Positions 18,470 through 27,500 of a DNA stretch of 32,663 nucleotides are shown piece by piece; positions within the stretch are counted from its first letter, which is position 1, and each line of letters begins with the position of its first letter. The notes under the pieces are model-generated. The model was not told where the DNA came from. It saw only the letters and a program-made list of their open reading frames with translations, and searched no databases. The position numbers were made by a program, and so were the translations under genes. The DNA comes from Desulfovibrionaceae bacterium (GTDB taxonomy: Bacteria; Desulfobacterota; Desulfovibrionia; Desulfovibrionales; Desulfovibrionaceae): the NCBI GenBank assembly GCA_015709205.1, contig JACCQO010000038.1, positions 1 to 32,663 on the forward strand. Reading direction: 5' to 3'.

Positions 18470-20284
18470 ATGCAACGCGACGCACTGAACATCGCGGTGG
18501 ACGAACGTCCCTCCGCGCCGTTGGCCGCAGCCCTGGGCCTGACCCACGTGCTGCTCATCTTCGACGGCATCATCTTCGTGCCCAACGTGCTGGGCAAGAC
18601 CGCGGCCCTGTCGTCCGACGCCCTGCAATTCGCCACCTTCGCCACCCTGGCCGTGGCCGCGCTGTTCACCTTCCTGCAGAGCCGCCGCCGTTTCGGCCTC
18701 GGGGCCGGGTTCATCCTCTTCACCGGCTCCTACAGCGCCTTCCTGGTCTGCACCCAGGACGCCGTGCGCCTGGGCGGGTTGGAACTCCTGGCGACCATGA
18801 CCCTGCTCACCGCGCCCCTGGTATTCCTCTATACCTTCTTCATCCGCTTCTTCCGGCACATCATCACCCCCGCGGTGGGCGGCGTGGTCATCCTGCTCAT
18901 CGCCGTGGCCATGGTGCCCATCAGCCTGGACCTCTGGGCCGGCGAGCCCACGGCCCGGGCCGCGCCCATGGCCACCCTGGGAGTGGGCGGGCTGACCATC
19001 CTGGTGCTCACCGGGCTGATGCTCTTCGGCAACGCGGCCCTGCGCATCTGGAGCCCGCTCCTGGCCCTGGCCTGCGGCTGCGCGGCCGCGCTGGCCGCCG
19101 GGCAGCTGCACATGACGCGCGCTGCGGCCCTGCCCTGGTTCGGCCTGCCGCCCCTGGCCTGGCCCGGCATCGAGACGCACCTTTCCGTGGGCCACGTGCC
19201 CCTGCTCCTGGCCTTCGCCATGGCCATGCTCGTCAGCGTCATCGAGAACACGGGCAACATCATGCTCGTGCAGCAGATATCCCTGCGCAACTTCCGCCGC
19301 GTGTCCTACGACCGCATCCAGGGCGGACTGTACTGCGACGGGCTGAGCAAGGTCGTGGCCGGGCTGCTGGGCACGGCCGTGCCCTCCATCTACTGCGACA
19401 ACCTGCCGGTCATCGAGATCACGGGCGTGGCCTCGCGGCGCGTGGGCGTGTGGGGCGCGCTGATCCTGTTGCTGTTGGCCCTGATGCCCAAGGTCAGCGG
19501 CTTCGTGCTCGACCTGCCCGGCGCGGTGCTCGGCTCCTTCCTGCTGGTCATCTCGGCCATGCTCTTCCACGCGGGCATCGGGCTGGTGACCATCAACCCG
19601 CTCAGCAACCAGCACGGCATCATCCTCGGCCTGTCCCTGACCGTGGGGCTGGTGGCCGAGTCCGGCACGTTCTTTCCCGGGGTGGTGCCGGCCGCCCTGG
19701 CGCCCATGCTCCAGAACAGCGTGGCCGTGGGCGGGTTCACGGCCTTCTTCCTGAGCACCCTGGCCCACCTCATGCCCAAGCGCGGCATGCAGGGCTCGCT
19801 TGCGGCGCGCGTGGAGGAGGTGGTGCGCCTGCGGCGCATGCTCGAACGCGGGCGCGAGCGGCTCCGGCTGGACGAGGAGAGCCTCAAGCGGCTGAACCTC
19901 TGCTGCGAGGAGGTCTTCGTGTTCATGGTCGGGGCGGGCCGGATCGGGCCGGACAAGGCCGTGGGCCCCGGGGCCGGCGCAGAGGCGGTAGAGACGGGCG
20001 GCGTGGCGCGCGGGGACGAGCGGGCCGCCACGGCGAACAAGGGCGACGGGGACGGCGAGCGGCGCATCAGCTTTCGCGTGGCGCGCGTGGAGGGCGGCTG
20101 GTTTACGGAGATCATCTGCGGCCACGAGATGGACGACATCAACAACTTCGCCGCGCCCAACAGCTTCTACCACGCCGCGCCCGAGGAGCTGGACCGCCTC
20201 GGCCTGGTGCTCTTCTCCAGGATCGCGCGCGACGTGCGCCACCTGGAGATCTCCGGCTACTCCTACATTTCCTTCCTGATCTGA
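18470..20284 (+). CDS. NCS2 (uracil/xanthine-type) permease fused to a degenerate RsbW-like HATPase domain
   Basis: A 604-aa protein. Residues about 20-435 follow the NCS2/SLC23 fold: GLTHVLLIFDGIIFVPNVLG in helix 1 (the usual Gln-His is Thr-His), a SVIENTGNI segment with Glu259, and CDGLSKVVAGLLGTAVPSIY then ENIG-like CDNLPVIEITGVASRRVG. About 448-604 is cytoplasmic: RLRRMLERGRERLRLDEESL, then LNLCCEEVFVFMV (479-487 region), a Gly/Ala-rich linker (about 489-532), HEMDDINNFAAP and LGLVLFSRIARDV ending ISGYSYISFLI. Order and spacing resemble anti-sigma-factor/serine kinases of the RsbW type, but the N-box Asn is Phe and a long linker interrupts it, so ATP binding is doubtful. Probably co-transcribed with the hybrid kinase. 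Likely a transporter with a regulatory or sensing tail; substrate unknown. Confidence 0.85.
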   Translation: MQRDALNIAVDERPSAPLAAALGLTHVLLIFDGIIFVPNVLGKTAALSSDALQFATFATLAVAALFTFLQSRRRFGLGAGFILFTGSYSAFLVCTQDAVRLGGLELLATMTLLTAPLVFLYTFFIRFFRHIITPAVGGVVILLIAVAMVPISLDLWAGEPTARAAPMATLGVGGLTILVLTGLMLFGNAALRIWSPLLALACGCAAALAAGQLHMTRAAALPWFGLPPLAWPGIETHLSVGHVPLLLAFAMAMLVSVIENTGNIMLVQQISLRNFRRVSYDRIQGGLYCDGLSKVVAGLLGTAVPSIYCDNLPVIEITGVASRRVGVWGALILLLLALMPKVSGFVLDLPGAVLGSFLLVISAMLFHAGIGLVTINPLSNQHGIILGLSLTVGLVAESGTFFPGVVPAALAPMLQNSVAVGGFTAFFLSTLAHLMPKRGMQGSLAARVEEVVRLRRMLERGRERLRLDEESLKRLNLCCEEVFVFMVGAGRIGPDKAVGPGAGAEAVETGGVARGDERAATANKGDGDGERRISFRVARVEGGWFTEIICGHEMDDINNFAAPNSFYHAAPEELDRLGLVLFSRIARDVRHLEISGYSYISFLI

Positions 20285-20324
20285 GCCTGGGCGGGGGCCG
20301 CCCGGCGTCCCGGGCCCCGGCCGC

Positions 20325-20357
20325 AAAAAAAGGCCGCCCGGATAAACCGGGCGGCCT
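20325..20357 (-). terminator. Intrinsic terminator of tRNA-His
   Basis: Perfect 11-bp stem (20331-20341 with 20347-20357), loop ATAAA on the plus strand, followed on the minus strand by a T-tract (A residues 20325-20331). It lies 9 bases beyond the 3' end of the tRNA. Confidence 0.9.
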
Positions 20358-20366
20358 GGATCGTCG

Positions 20367-20443
20367 TGGGGCGAGAGAAGGGACTTGAACCCTCGGCCAC
20401 ATGGGCCACAACCATGTGCTCTGCCAACTGAGCTACTCCCGCC
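20367..20443 (-). tRNA. tRNA-His (anticodon GTG)
   Basis: A 77-nt cloverleaf on the minus strand. The extra 5' G(-1) typical of tRNA-His pairs with discriminator C73. Acceptor GCGGGAG pairs with CTCTCGC (one G-T). The anticodon stem CACATGG/CCATGTG frames loop TTGTGGC with anticodon GTG. T-arm GAGGG-TTCAAGT-CCCTT and an encoded CCA end are present. It has its own promoter and terminator and diverges from murA. Confidence 0.97.
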
Positions 20444-20460
20444 ACAATGAGGAACGGGAC

Positions 20461-20487
20461 GTTATCCGAGTCCGGATGGATGGTCAA
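20461..20487 (-). promoter_or_regulatory. Putative promoter of tRNA-His
   Basis: On the minus strand TTGACC (20482-20487) and GATAAC (20461-20466) are 15 bp apart; shifting the -35 by two bases gives 17. The predicted start is about 10 bases before the mature tRNA 5' end. Confidence 0.45.
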
Positions 20488-20525
20488 GACTTTCCGAGCG
20501 GACCCGAAGCGTGTAGAACCGCGCC

Positions 20526-21779
20526 ATGGACAAACTCATCATCCAAGGCGGCGTCCCGCTCAACGGGCGCATCCGGGTGAGCGGGTCGAAGAACGCGGCC
20601 CTGCCCATCCTGATGGCCTCCATCCTCGTGGACGAGCCGATCACCTTCACGAACGTCCCGCGCCTGCGCGACATCTTCACCACCCTCAAGCTCCTGAACA
20701 TCCTCGGCTGCGTCTCGACCTTCGAGGACGACTGCGTGCGCGTGGAGTCCTGCGACCTGAAGCACGAGGCTCCCTACGAACTGGTCAAGACCATGCGCGC
20801 CTCGGTGCTCTGCCTGGGCCCGCTGCTGGCGCGCCTGGGCCGGGCCAAGGTCTCGCTGCCCGGCGGCTGCGCCATCGGCGCGCGGCCCGTGGACATGCAC
20901 CTCACGGCCTTCGAGCGCATGGGCGCGACCTTCGACCTGGACTCCGGCAACATCATGGGCACGTGCGAGCACGGGCTCACGGGCGCGCACATCCAGTTCC
21001 CCTTCCCCACGGTGGGCGGCACGGAAAACGTGCTCATGGGCGCGGCCCTGGCCCGGGGCGAGACCATTCTGGAGAACGCGGCGCGCGAGCCGGAGATCAC
21101 GGACCTGGCCAACTTCCTGAACGCCTGCGGCGCGCGGATCACGGGCCAGGGCACGAGCATCATCCGCGTGCAGGGCGTGGACCGGCTCACGGGCTGCGCC
21201 TACCGGATCATGCCCGACCGCATCGAGGCGGGCACGTACCTGGCGGCCGCGGCCATCACCGACGGCGAACTGGTGCTCGAGGACTGCCCGTTCCACGAGC
21301 TGGACGCCGTGGTCACCAAGATGCGCGAGATGGGCGTGTGGATCAACGAGCGCGAGGACGGCGTGGTGGCGCGGCGCGGCACGGAGCTGGTCGGCGTGGA
21401 CGTGATGACCATGCCGTTTCCGGGCTTTCCCACGGACATGCAGGCCCAGATCATGGCGCTGATGACCATGGCCCGGGGGTCGAGCGTGATCGAGGAGACC
21501 ATTTTCGAGAACCGCTTCATGCACGTGCAGGAGTTGGTGCGCCTCGGGGCCAAGATTCGGCTCTCCGGGCGCACGGCCATGGTGCGCGGGGTGGAATCGC
21601 TCAAGGGCGCGCCGGTCATGGCCTCGGACCTGCGCGCCAGCGCCAGCCTCGTGGTCGCGGCCCTGGCCGCGCGCGGCGAGACCGAGGTGCTGCGCATCTA
21701 CCACCTGGACCGGGGCTACGAAGGCATCGAGAAGAAGCTGACCAACGTGGGCGCGCGCATCCGCCGCGTGCCGGAATAG
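20526..21779 (+). CDS. murA: UDP-N-acetylglucosamine 1-carboxyvinyltransferase
   Basis: A 417-aa EPSP-synthase-fold enzyme that transfers enolpyruvate from PEP to UDP-GlcNAc, the first committed step of peptidoglycan synthesis in the cytosol. Lys22 and Asn23 of [10 protein letters not shown] are present. The catalytic loop [12 protein letters not shown] puts Cys at 115, the canonical fosfomycin-sensitive position. [19 protein letters not shown] and a YEGIEKKL C-terminus are typical. There is no clear Shine-Dalgarno before the ATG, but the start is set by the conserved [10 protein letters not shown]-terminus. It is divergent from tRNA-His and followed by a GC-rich gap before comEC. Confidence 0.97.
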   Translation: MDKLIIQGGVPLNGRIRVSGSKNAALPILMASILVDEPITFTNVPRLRDIFTTLKLLNILGCVSTFEDDCVRVESCDLKHEAPYELVKTMRASVLCLGPLLARLGRAKVSLPGGCAIGARPVDMHLTAFERMGATFDLDSGNIMGTCEHGLTGAHIQFPFPTVGGTENVLMGAALARGETILENAAREPEITDLANFLNACGARITGQGTSIIRVQGVDRLTGCAYRIMPDRIEAGTYLAAAAITDGELVLEDCPFHELDAVVTKMREMGVWINEREDGVVARRGTELVGVDVMTMPFPGFPTDMQAQIMALMTMARGSSVIEETIFENRFMHVQELVRLGAKIRLSGRTAMVRGVESLKGAPVMASDLRASASLVVAALAARGETEVLRIYHLDRGYEGIEKKLTNVGARIRRVPE

Positions 21780-21797
21780 CCCGGTCCGGGTTCGCGG

Positions 21798-21831
21798 GGC
21801 CGCCCAGGGCGGCAAGGCCGCTGGGCGGGCC
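21798..21831 (+). other. Hairpin after murA
   Basis: GGCCGCCCAG pairs with CTGGGC-G-GGCC (one bulged G), loop of 13. It begins 18 bases after the murA stop codon and has no T-tract. It may be a Rho-independent-like or message-stabilising structure. The rest of the 291-bp gap to comEC (21780-22070) shows no gene or clear promoter. Confidence 0.4.
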
Positions 21832-22070
21832 GCGCAGCGCGGCTGTTCGAACGGGGGCGGCTGGCGCGGCGGCCCGGACGGTGGTCGCGGCTGGCGTTTG
21901 GGGCGCGGTTCCGCTGGAACGATCTTTCCGCCGATCTTGTTCGGGCCATCGCCTGCCGGAGGCCTTCCCGCCGGGCGCGGTTCGCCCGGGGCGCAGGTGC
22001 GCACCGCGCGGAACGCGCGTCGCACTGCGCAGGGAGCCTTGCGACCGGGCGCGGCGCACCGGGCGGGCGC

Positions 22071-25052
22071 ATGCCGCGCCGCGACCGGGGCCGCGCTGCC
22101 GACCGCGCCCAGCGGGCGGCCGCCCACAGCGTTGCCGGGCCGCGGGCGGTCCGGCTTCCGGAGGCCGCCATCAGTCCGCCGCTCGTCTGGCACATCCTGC
22201 TCCTGGCCTATGCGGCCGGGCTCACGGCCGCGGCCGCGCCGTGGCCGGGCGCTGTCGGCGCGGCCCTGGTCTGGTGCCTGAGCCGGACCCTCCTGCCCTC
22301 GCGTCTTTCCCACCTGCTCTACGTCTTCTGCTTCTGCGCCGGGGTGTTCGCGGCCTCGGCCGCGCTGCCGCGCCCGCCCGCCGCCGATCCCGCCTGGACC
22401 CTGTCGCGCGAGGTGGTCGAGGTGCGCGGCGTGGTCCGGCGCGTGGAGGGCGCGCCGGACCGCAGCCTGCGCCTGATCCTGCGCGACGTGCGCCGCGTGG
22501 ACGGAGCGGGGGCGGAAGACGGAACCGGCGCGCCGGACGAGATGGACGCGCCGGACGGGACGGGCGCGGGCGCGCCGGGAGTGGTGCCGGAGGGGGCAAC
22601 GGGTGGCGGAACCGGCGAACCGTTGCCCGGCGGGCTGGTCTGGACGTGGCGGCACCCGCTGTATCGCCCGGCCCCGGGCCAGGAGGTCCGCGTGGCCCTG
22701 CGCGTGAAGCCCGTGCGCGGGTTCGCCAACCCCGGCACCTGGGACAGCGCCGACTACTGGGCCCTGCGCGGGGTCTTTTATCGCGCCTTTTCCAACGGCG
22801 GCCGCGTGCATCCGCACTGGGGGTCGCGCCCGGCCTCCGCGCTCTGGGACGCGCGCGAGGCCCTGCGCGCGGCCGTGGTGCACGGCCTGGGCGGCCCGGC
22901 CGAAAACGACGCGGCCGCAAGCAAGGTGGCGGGGAGCGGCGGGACGGAAAACGACAAGGGCGCCCCGGAGTCCGGCGGCGCCCTGGAGTCCGGTGAAGCC
23001 CTGGGCCGGGGCGCGGCCGTGGTCGTGGCCCTGCTCTTCGGCGACCGCTTCTTTCTGGACCGCGACGAGATGCTGCGCATGGGCCACGCCTCCCTGGCGC
23101 ACACCCTGGCCCTGTCCGGCCTGCACCTGGGCATGGTCGTGGGTCTCGGCGCGCTGGCGGCCTGGGCCGTGGGCTGGCTGTGGCCCGGCGTGTACCTGCG
23201 CGTGGCGCGGCGGCGGCTGGCCGTGCTCGCGGCCGCGCCCCTGGCCCTGGGCTACGTCTGGCTGGGCCAGGGCGCGCCCTCGCTGGTGCGCGCGGCCGTG
23301 ATGTTCGCGGCCTGGGGCGCGCTGCTGCTCGCCGGTCGGTCCCAGGTGCTGCTGGACGGCCTCTTCGCGGCCCTGGCCGCGATCCTGCTCGCGGACCCGC
23401 TCGCGGCCCTGGACTCCGGCCTGCGCATGAGTGCGGCGGCCGTGGCGGGCATCGCCCTGCTGGGCCCGGCCTGGGCCCGGCTCAAGCCGTGGTTCGACCG
23501 CGCCCGAGAGCGGGACGCTGGGCGCGCCGTAAAGCGGGGCGCTGCGGCGCGGCTGGCGGCGCGCACCGGGCAGTGGGCCGTGGGGCTCCTGCTCGTGAGC
23601 CTGGCCGCGCAGTTCGCGCTGCTGCCGCTTGCGGCCTGGAACTTCGGCTACGTCAGCCTGGCCTTCTGGATCAACCTGCTCTGGCTGCCCGTGCTCGGGC
23701 TGGCGATCATGCCCCTGGCCGTGGCCGGATTCCTGGCCGCCGCCGCGTCCTTCGTTGCGCCCGGGTTCGGCCCTGCGCTGGGCGGACTGGCCGCGTGGCT
23801 GTTGGGCGCGGCGGCCGGGGTGCAGGACGCGCTCTTCGGCCTGCTCGCGCACCTGGAGGCGGCCGGACTCGCGCCGTGGTGCGCGGTGCTGCGACCGCAC
23901 TGGGCCGCCGGGCTGGGCTATTGGGGATTGCTCGTCCTGCTGGCCGCGTCCTTTGCCGGGCGCGGCGCGGGGCCGTACGGTTCGAGCGGAAGCGGCTCGG
24001 CCGGAAGTGGTCCGTCCGGAAGCGGTTCGGGCAAGGCGTTCCCCGCGTCCACTTCGTTGACCGCGCCGGTCCCGGCGGGTTCCGCGCGTCCCGCGCCTCC
24101 GGCGTTCCGGGCGTCCCAGGCGTCCCGTATCCGCCCGTCGCGGAGCGCGCCGCGCGCGGGGGCGGCGCTGCTCTGCCTGGTGCTGCTGGCCGCGCCCTCG
24201 TTGGCGGCCCTGTGGCCCTGGGCCACGCCGTGGGCCACGGGCGGGGGCGTGCGGCTCACGCTCCTGGACGTGGGCCAGGGCCAGGCCGTGCTCCTGGAGG
24301 GACCGGACGGCGCGCGCGTGCTGCTGGACGGCGGCGGGCTGTGGCCCGGGTTCGACGTGGGCGCGGCGGTCACGGGCCCGGCCCTGGCCTGGAACCGGCC
24401 GCCCCGCCTGGACGGCGTGCTCCTCTCGCACCCGGACTCGGACCACTGGCGCGGCCTGGAGTACGTGCTGCGCCGTTTTTCCGTGGGCTGGTTCGCCTCC
24501 AACGGCGACCGCCCGCGCGGCGAGGACGGCGAACGCTACGACGAGGCCCTGGCCGAGTGGGGCGGGGAGCCGCGCGTGCTGACGGCGGGCGAGGTCCTGC
24601 CCCTGGGCGGCGGCGCGGCCCTGGAGGTGCTGCATCCCGCGCCCGGGTTCGCGGGCAAGGACAACGACCGCTCCCTGGTTCTGCGCCTGACGTGGCGCGG
24701 CCGGGGGCTGGCCCTGTTGCCCGGCGACGTGGAACGCGCCGGGCTCTTGGCCCTGCTGGCTTCCGGGCGCGACCTGCGCGCCGACGTCCTGGTCCTGCCG
24801 CACCACGGCGCGGCCTCGTCCCTGTCGCCGGAGCTCTACCGTCGCGCGGCCCCGCGCCTGGCCCTGGCGTCGGCGGGCTTTCTCAACTATTTCGGGTTTC
24901 CGGCCGCGCTCGTGACCGAGGCCCTGCGCGCGGCCGGCGTGCCGCTCCGGACCACGGCCGATGCGGGCGCGCTGACCGTCGAGTGGTGTGCCCCCGACGC
25001 CGCGCCGCGCCTGGGCGCGGCCCGCCCGGTCGCCGTTGCCGCAGGCCCGTAG
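22071..25052 (+). CDS. comEC: ComEC/Rec2-family DNA-uptake channel protein
   Basis: A protein of up to 993 aa. Order: N-terminal helices, a soluble OB-like DUF4131 region containing VRGVVRRVEGAPDRS and LRVKPVRGFANPGTWDSADY, and the Competence membrane domain with LLFGDR, LAHTLALSGLHLGMVVGLG and RAAVMFAAWG. The C-terminal metallo-beta-lactamase-like domain has LLDVGQGQAVLLEGPDGARVLLD, LLSHPDSDHWRGLEYVL and VLPHHGA. In competent bacteria it carries single-stranded DNA across the inner membrane. Gly/Ala/Ser-rich low-complexity loops interrupt the soluble region, the region before the Competence domain and the join to the nuclease-like domain. The ATG lacks a visible ribosome site and the first 30 residues are Arg-rich, so the true start may be elsewhere. 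Confidence 0.9.
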   Translation: MPRRDRGRAADRAQRAAAHSVAGPRAVRLPEAAISPPLVWHILLLAYAAGLTAAAAPWPGAVGAALVWCLSRTLLPSRLSHLLYVFCFCAGVFAASAALPRPPAADPAWTLSREVVEVRGVVRRVEGAPDRSLRLILRDVRRVDGAGAEDGTGAPDEMDAPDGTGAGAPGVVPEGATGGGTGEPLPGGLVWTWRHPLYRPAPGQEVRVALRVKPVRGFANPGTWDSADYWALRGVFYRAFSNGGRVHPHWGSRPASALWDAREALRAAVVHGLGGPAENDAAASKVAGSGGTENDKGAPESGGALESGEALGRGAAVVVALLFGDRFFLDRDEMLRMGHASLAHTLALSGLHLGMVVGLGALAAWAVGWLWPGVYLRVARRRLAVLAAAPLALGYVWLGQGAPSLVRAAVMFAAWGALLLAGRSQVLLDGLFAALAAILLADPLAALDSGLRMSAAAVAGIALLGPAWARLKPWFDRARERDAGRAVKRGAAARLAARTGQWAVGLLLVSLAAQFALLPLAAWNFGYVSLAFWINLLWLPVLGLAIMPLAVAGFLAAAASFVAPGFGPALGGLAAWLLGAAAGVQDALFGLLAHLEAAGLAPWCAVLRPHWAAGLGYWGLLVLLAASFAGRGAGPYGSSGSGSAGSGPSGSGSGKAFPASTSLTAPVPAGSARPAPPAFRASQASRIRPSRSAPRAGAALLCLVLLAAPSLAALWPWATPWATGGGVRLTLLDVGQGQAVLLEGPDGARVLLDGGGLWPGFDVGAAVTGPALAWNRPPRLDGVLLSHPDSDHWRGLEYVLRRFSVGWFASNGDRPRGEDGERYDEALAEWGGEPRVLTAGEVLPLGGGAALEVLHPAPGFAGKDNDRSLVLRLTWRGRGLALLPGDVERAGLLALLASGRDLRADVLVLPHHGAASSLSPELYRRAAPRLALASAGFLNYFGFPAALVTEALRAAGVPLRTTADAGALTVEWCAPDAAPRLGAARPVAVAAGP

Positions 25053-25076
25053 TCCCTCTTCCTTCCCCTTCCCTCC

Positions 25077-25106
25077 AAAAAAAGAAGAGGCCCGTGTAGG
25101 CCTCTT
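25077..25106 (-). terminator. Intrinsic terminator downstream of trpS
   Basis: Stem AAGAGGCC (25085-25092) and GGCCTCTT (25099-25106), followed on the minus strand by C and seven T residues after one intervening base (A residues 25077-25083). It lies between convergent comEC and trpS and serves the minus strand; on the plus strand no T-tract follows. Confidence 0.8.
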
Positions 25107-25172
25107 CCCGTGGTCGTGTTTGCCTGAAAACGCGCGCCCCCGCCGAAGGCGCGCCAAGAAGTTTAGGAGAGT

Positions 25173-25202
25173 CCAGAGAACCCTTTTCAAAGGGTTCTCT
25201 GG
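25173..25202. repeat. 14-bp perfect inverted repeat after trpS
   Basis: CCAGAGAACCCTTT and AAAGGGTTCTCTGG are separated by TC. No T-tract follows on either strand. It sits 14 bases beyond the trpS stop codon, embedded in GGAGAGTCC... and ...GCCGCCGGAGGCG flanks. I associate such hairpins with dispersed intergenic elements in Desulfovibrio genomes (from memory, unverified). Confidence 0.7.
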
Positions 25203-25216
25203 CCGCCGGAGGCGTC

Positions 25217-26209
25217 TTAGAAGTCGAAGCCGATGAGCTCGCGCACGGCGGCCACGGTGGCTTCGGCCTCCACGCGGGCCTTGGCGTTGCCCGCCGCCAG
25301 GATATCCGCCACCAGCGAGGGGTTGGCGTCCAGGGCGGCGCGGCGTTCGTGCATGGGCGTCAGGAACCGGTCCAGCCCTTCGAGGAGCAGCTTCTTGCAG
25401 TCCACGCAGCCCCAGGATGCGTCGCGGCAGCCCTTCTGGATCTCCTCGCGCTTGGCCTCGTCCGTGAGCAGCACGTGGTACGGATAGAGGTTGCAGACCT
25501 CGGGGTCGCCGGGATCGGACTTGCGCAGCCGGTTGGTGTCCGTGAGCATGGACATGACCTTGGGCCGCACCTCGTCCATGGGCTCGGAGAGGTAGATGGA
25601 GTTGCCGTAGCTCTTGCTCATCTTGCGGCCGTCCAGGCCCGGACACTTGGCCGCCGGGGTCAGCTCGGCGCGCGGCTCGGGGAAGAAGTCGCCGTAGAGG
25701 TGGTTGAAGCGCCGGGCCATCTCGCGGGTCAGCTCCAGGTGGGGCAGCTGGTCCTGGCCCACGGGCACGCCCTGGGGCCGGTAGATGAGGATGTCCGCGG
25801 CCATGAGCACGGGATAGCCCAGGAAGCCGTAGGTGTTCAGGTCCTTCTGGACCAGCTCCTGCTTGACCTCCTTGTAGGTGGGGTTGCGCTCCAGCCAGCC
25901 CAGCGGGGTGACCATGGACAGGTACAGGTGCAGCTCGGCGTGGGCCTTGATCTGCGACTGCTGGTAGACCACGCACTTTTCCGGGTCGATGCCCGCGCTG
26001 ATCCAGTCCTTGACCAGCGAGGGCACGAAGCCCTTGATGCGCTTGGGGTCGGCGTATTCGCTGGTCAGGGCGTGCCAGTCGGCCACGAAGAAGAAGCAGT
26101 CGAAGGCGCTCTGCATCTTGATCCAGTTGTCCAGCACGCCGAAGTAGTGGCCCAGGTGCAGCGGGCCCGTGGGGCGCATGCCGGAAACGATGCGCTCTCG
26201 TGCGCTCAT
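25217..26209 (-). CDS. trpS: Tryptophanyl-tRNA synthetase
   Basis: A 330-aa class I synthetase that charges tRNA-Trp. The HIGH-type motif PLHLGHYFG has HLGH at 18-21, and KMSKS stands at 196-200. Other marks are SGMRPTGPLHLG, YPVLMAADIL, PVGQDQLPHLEL and CPGLDGRKMSKS. Length and motifs are normal for a bacterial TrpS. The start at 26209 is supported by GGAGGAAC four bases upstream; an open frame continues upstream in the protease gene but is a shadow. It lies 38 bases after the M50 protease gene, an arrangement I recall from several Deltaproteobacteria. Confidence 0.97.
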   Translation of the reverse strand: MSARERIVSGMRPTGPLHLGHYFGVLDNWIKMQSAFDCFFFVADWHALTSEYADPKRIKGFVPSLVKDWISAGIDPEKCVVYQQSQIKAHAELHLYLSMVTPLGWLERNPTYKEVKQELVQKDLNTYGFLGYPVLMAADILIYRPQGVPVGQDQLPHLELTREMARRFNHLYGDFFPEPRAELTPAAKCPGLDGRKMSKSYGNSIYLSEPMDEVRPKVMSMLTDTNRLRKSDPGDPEVCNLYPYHVLLTDEAKREEIQKGCRDASWGCVDCKKLLLEGLDRFLTPMHERRAALDANPSLVADILAAGNAKARVEAEATVAAVRELIGFDF

Positions 26210-26247
26210 TGTTCCTCCGTCGGTTGCGGTCGTCGCGGGGCGGCGGG

Positions 26248-26928
26248 TTACAAGGGAATGCCCATGGAGCCCATGAGCAGGCCGTAGGCCCGGGAGACCA
26301 CGGGCCAGAGCACGTCGCCGAGCAGGCCGGTGGCCAGCAGCACGACGATGATGATGAAGCCGTAGCGGCCGATGGACAGGAATTTCCAGGCCGCCTGCCG
26401 GGGCAGGAAGCCCGCGGCGATCTTGCTGCCGTCGAGCGGCGGCACGGGGATGAGGTTGAACAGGCCGAGCACCAGGTTCACCACGACCCCGGCCTGGCAG
26501 ATCTTGGCCAGGGGCACGAGCACGGTCTCGGCCGTGGCCTGGCCGACGAGGCCGAAGGATTCCACGCAGAGCTTGAGCAGCGCGGCGAAGAGCACGGCGA
26601 GCAGGAAGTTGGCCGCGGGTCCGGCCGCGGACACGAGCATCATGCCCTTGCGCGGGTCGCGGAAGCGCATGGGGTTGACGGGCACGGGCTTGGCCCAGCC
26701 GAGCACGAAGGGGCTGACCAAGGCCGTGAGCACGAAGACGGTCAGCCCCGTGGCGTCCATGTGGCGGATGGGATTGAGGGTCAGGCGGCCCGCGTCGCGC
26801 GCGGTGGTGTCGCCCTGGCGGAAGGCGGCGTAGCCGTGGGCCACCTCGTGGCAGGTGATGCCGAGCAGCAGCGGGACGGCGAACACGGCGATGCGCTGGA
26901 TGGAGGCGGCCGGATTGATGTCGAACAT
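26248..26928 (-). CDS. Site-2-type membrane metalloprotease (M50 family)
   Basis: A 226-aa multi-helix membrane protein. The zinc motif HEVAHG puts His27, Glu28 and His31 in helix 1, and the third ligand Asp166 lies in NLIPVPPLDGSK. GRLTLNPIRHMDATG and SAAGPAANFLLAVLFA are standard for the small, PDZ-less site-2 protease group. Such proteins cleave within the membrane, often in stress or signalling pathways; the substrate here is unknown. The ribosome site is weak. A small dyad CTATC-AC-GATAG (26940-26951) lies just upstream, near where a promoter is expected. Forms a likely operon with trpS. Confidence 0.92.
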   Translation of the reverse strand: MFDINPAASIQRIAVFAVPLLLGITCHEVAHGYAAFRQGDTTARDAGRLTLNPIRHMDATGLTVFVLTALVSPFVLGWAKPVPVNPMRFRDPRKGMMLVSAAGPAANFLLAVLFAALLKLCVESFGLVGQATAETVLVPLAKICQAGVVVNLVLGLFNLIPVPPLDGSKIAAGFLPRQAAWKFLSIGRYGFIIIVVLLATGLLGDVLWPVVSRAYGLLMGSMGIPL

Positions 26929-27019
26929 GGCTTAGGCGGCTATCACGATAGGGGGGCCAGGGCAAGCGGCGCGCGGCAGGCGTCTCGGGACGGCCTGCGC
27001 GCGCCCGTCCGCGCCGGCG

Positions 27020-27046
27020 AAAAGGCCCGGACGCGGGGCCCGGGCC
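27020..27046 (-). terminator. Weak terminator-like hairpin after the response regulator gene
   Basis: Stem GGCCCGG (27024-27030) and CCGGGCC (27040-27046), loop of 9, followed on the minus strand by four T residues. It lies about 80 bases beyond the regulator's stop codon. Confidence 0.45.
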
Positions 27047-27128
27047 GCAGCGGGGCGGGCTTCGGTGGTTGCGGGCCTGCTCGGGCGCGGCCGGGCGCGG
27101 GAGCAGGGTGGGAGCGGCCCGGTCGGGC

Positions 27129-27500
27129 TCAGGCTCCGGCCTTGGTCATGGCCAGGGCGACCTTGTCCTTGAGCTCGGAGAGGTCCACGGACTTGACCAC
27201 GTAGTAGTCGGCGGTCACGGACTTGAGGTCGTGCTGGTAGCTGTCGTAGGCGGTGGAGAGGATCACGGGAATGGTGTGGTCCTTGCTGCGGATCTCCTGC
27301 AGGAGGTCCAGCCCCGAACGGTTGGGCCCGAGCTTGATGTCCAGGACCACGACCTGCGGTCTTTCGCGGGCGAGCACTTCGAGGATGTCCTCCTGGCCGT
27401 CGGAGGTGGCGATCTCGTAGCCCTCGGTCTCGAGTTCCTCGCGGTAGAGCATGCGGATGTGCTTTTCGTCGTCAACGACCAGAACCTTCTTGGCGCCCAT
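27129..27500 (-). CDS. Single-domain (CheY-like) response regulator
   Basis: A 123-aa receiver domain with no output domain. The acidic pocket is Asp10/Asp11/Glu12, the phospho-acceptor is Asp54 in VVLDIKLG, the switch Ser lies in VILSTAYDSY, and the conserved Lys is in YYVVKSVDLSELK. It should act by protein-protein contact or as a phosphorelay intermediate. The start at 27500 has a clear AAGGAG site. It is transcribed divergently from the Hpt gene about 315 bases away, so the two may be partners. A predicted promoter with a dyad in its spacer lies at 27696-27723, giving a long leader of about 190 nt. Confidence 0.93.
   Translation of the reverse strand: MGAKKVLVVDDEKHIRMLYREELETEGYEIATSDGQEDILEVLARERPQVVVLDIKLGPNRSGLDLLQEIRSKDHTIPVILSTAYDSYQHDLKSVTADYYVVKSVDLSELKDKVALAMTKAGA

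Noticed and set aside
20367-20443. tRNA gene as an integration site for a mobile element
   Set aside because: No integrase, no direct repeat of the tRNA 3' end nearby, and flanking genes are housekeeping.
20484-25976. An 1830-codon minus-strand frame across murA and comEC
   Set aside because: Compositional shadow of two well-identified plus-strand genes and part of trpS; Gly/Arg/Ala/Pro-rich with no recognisable domain.
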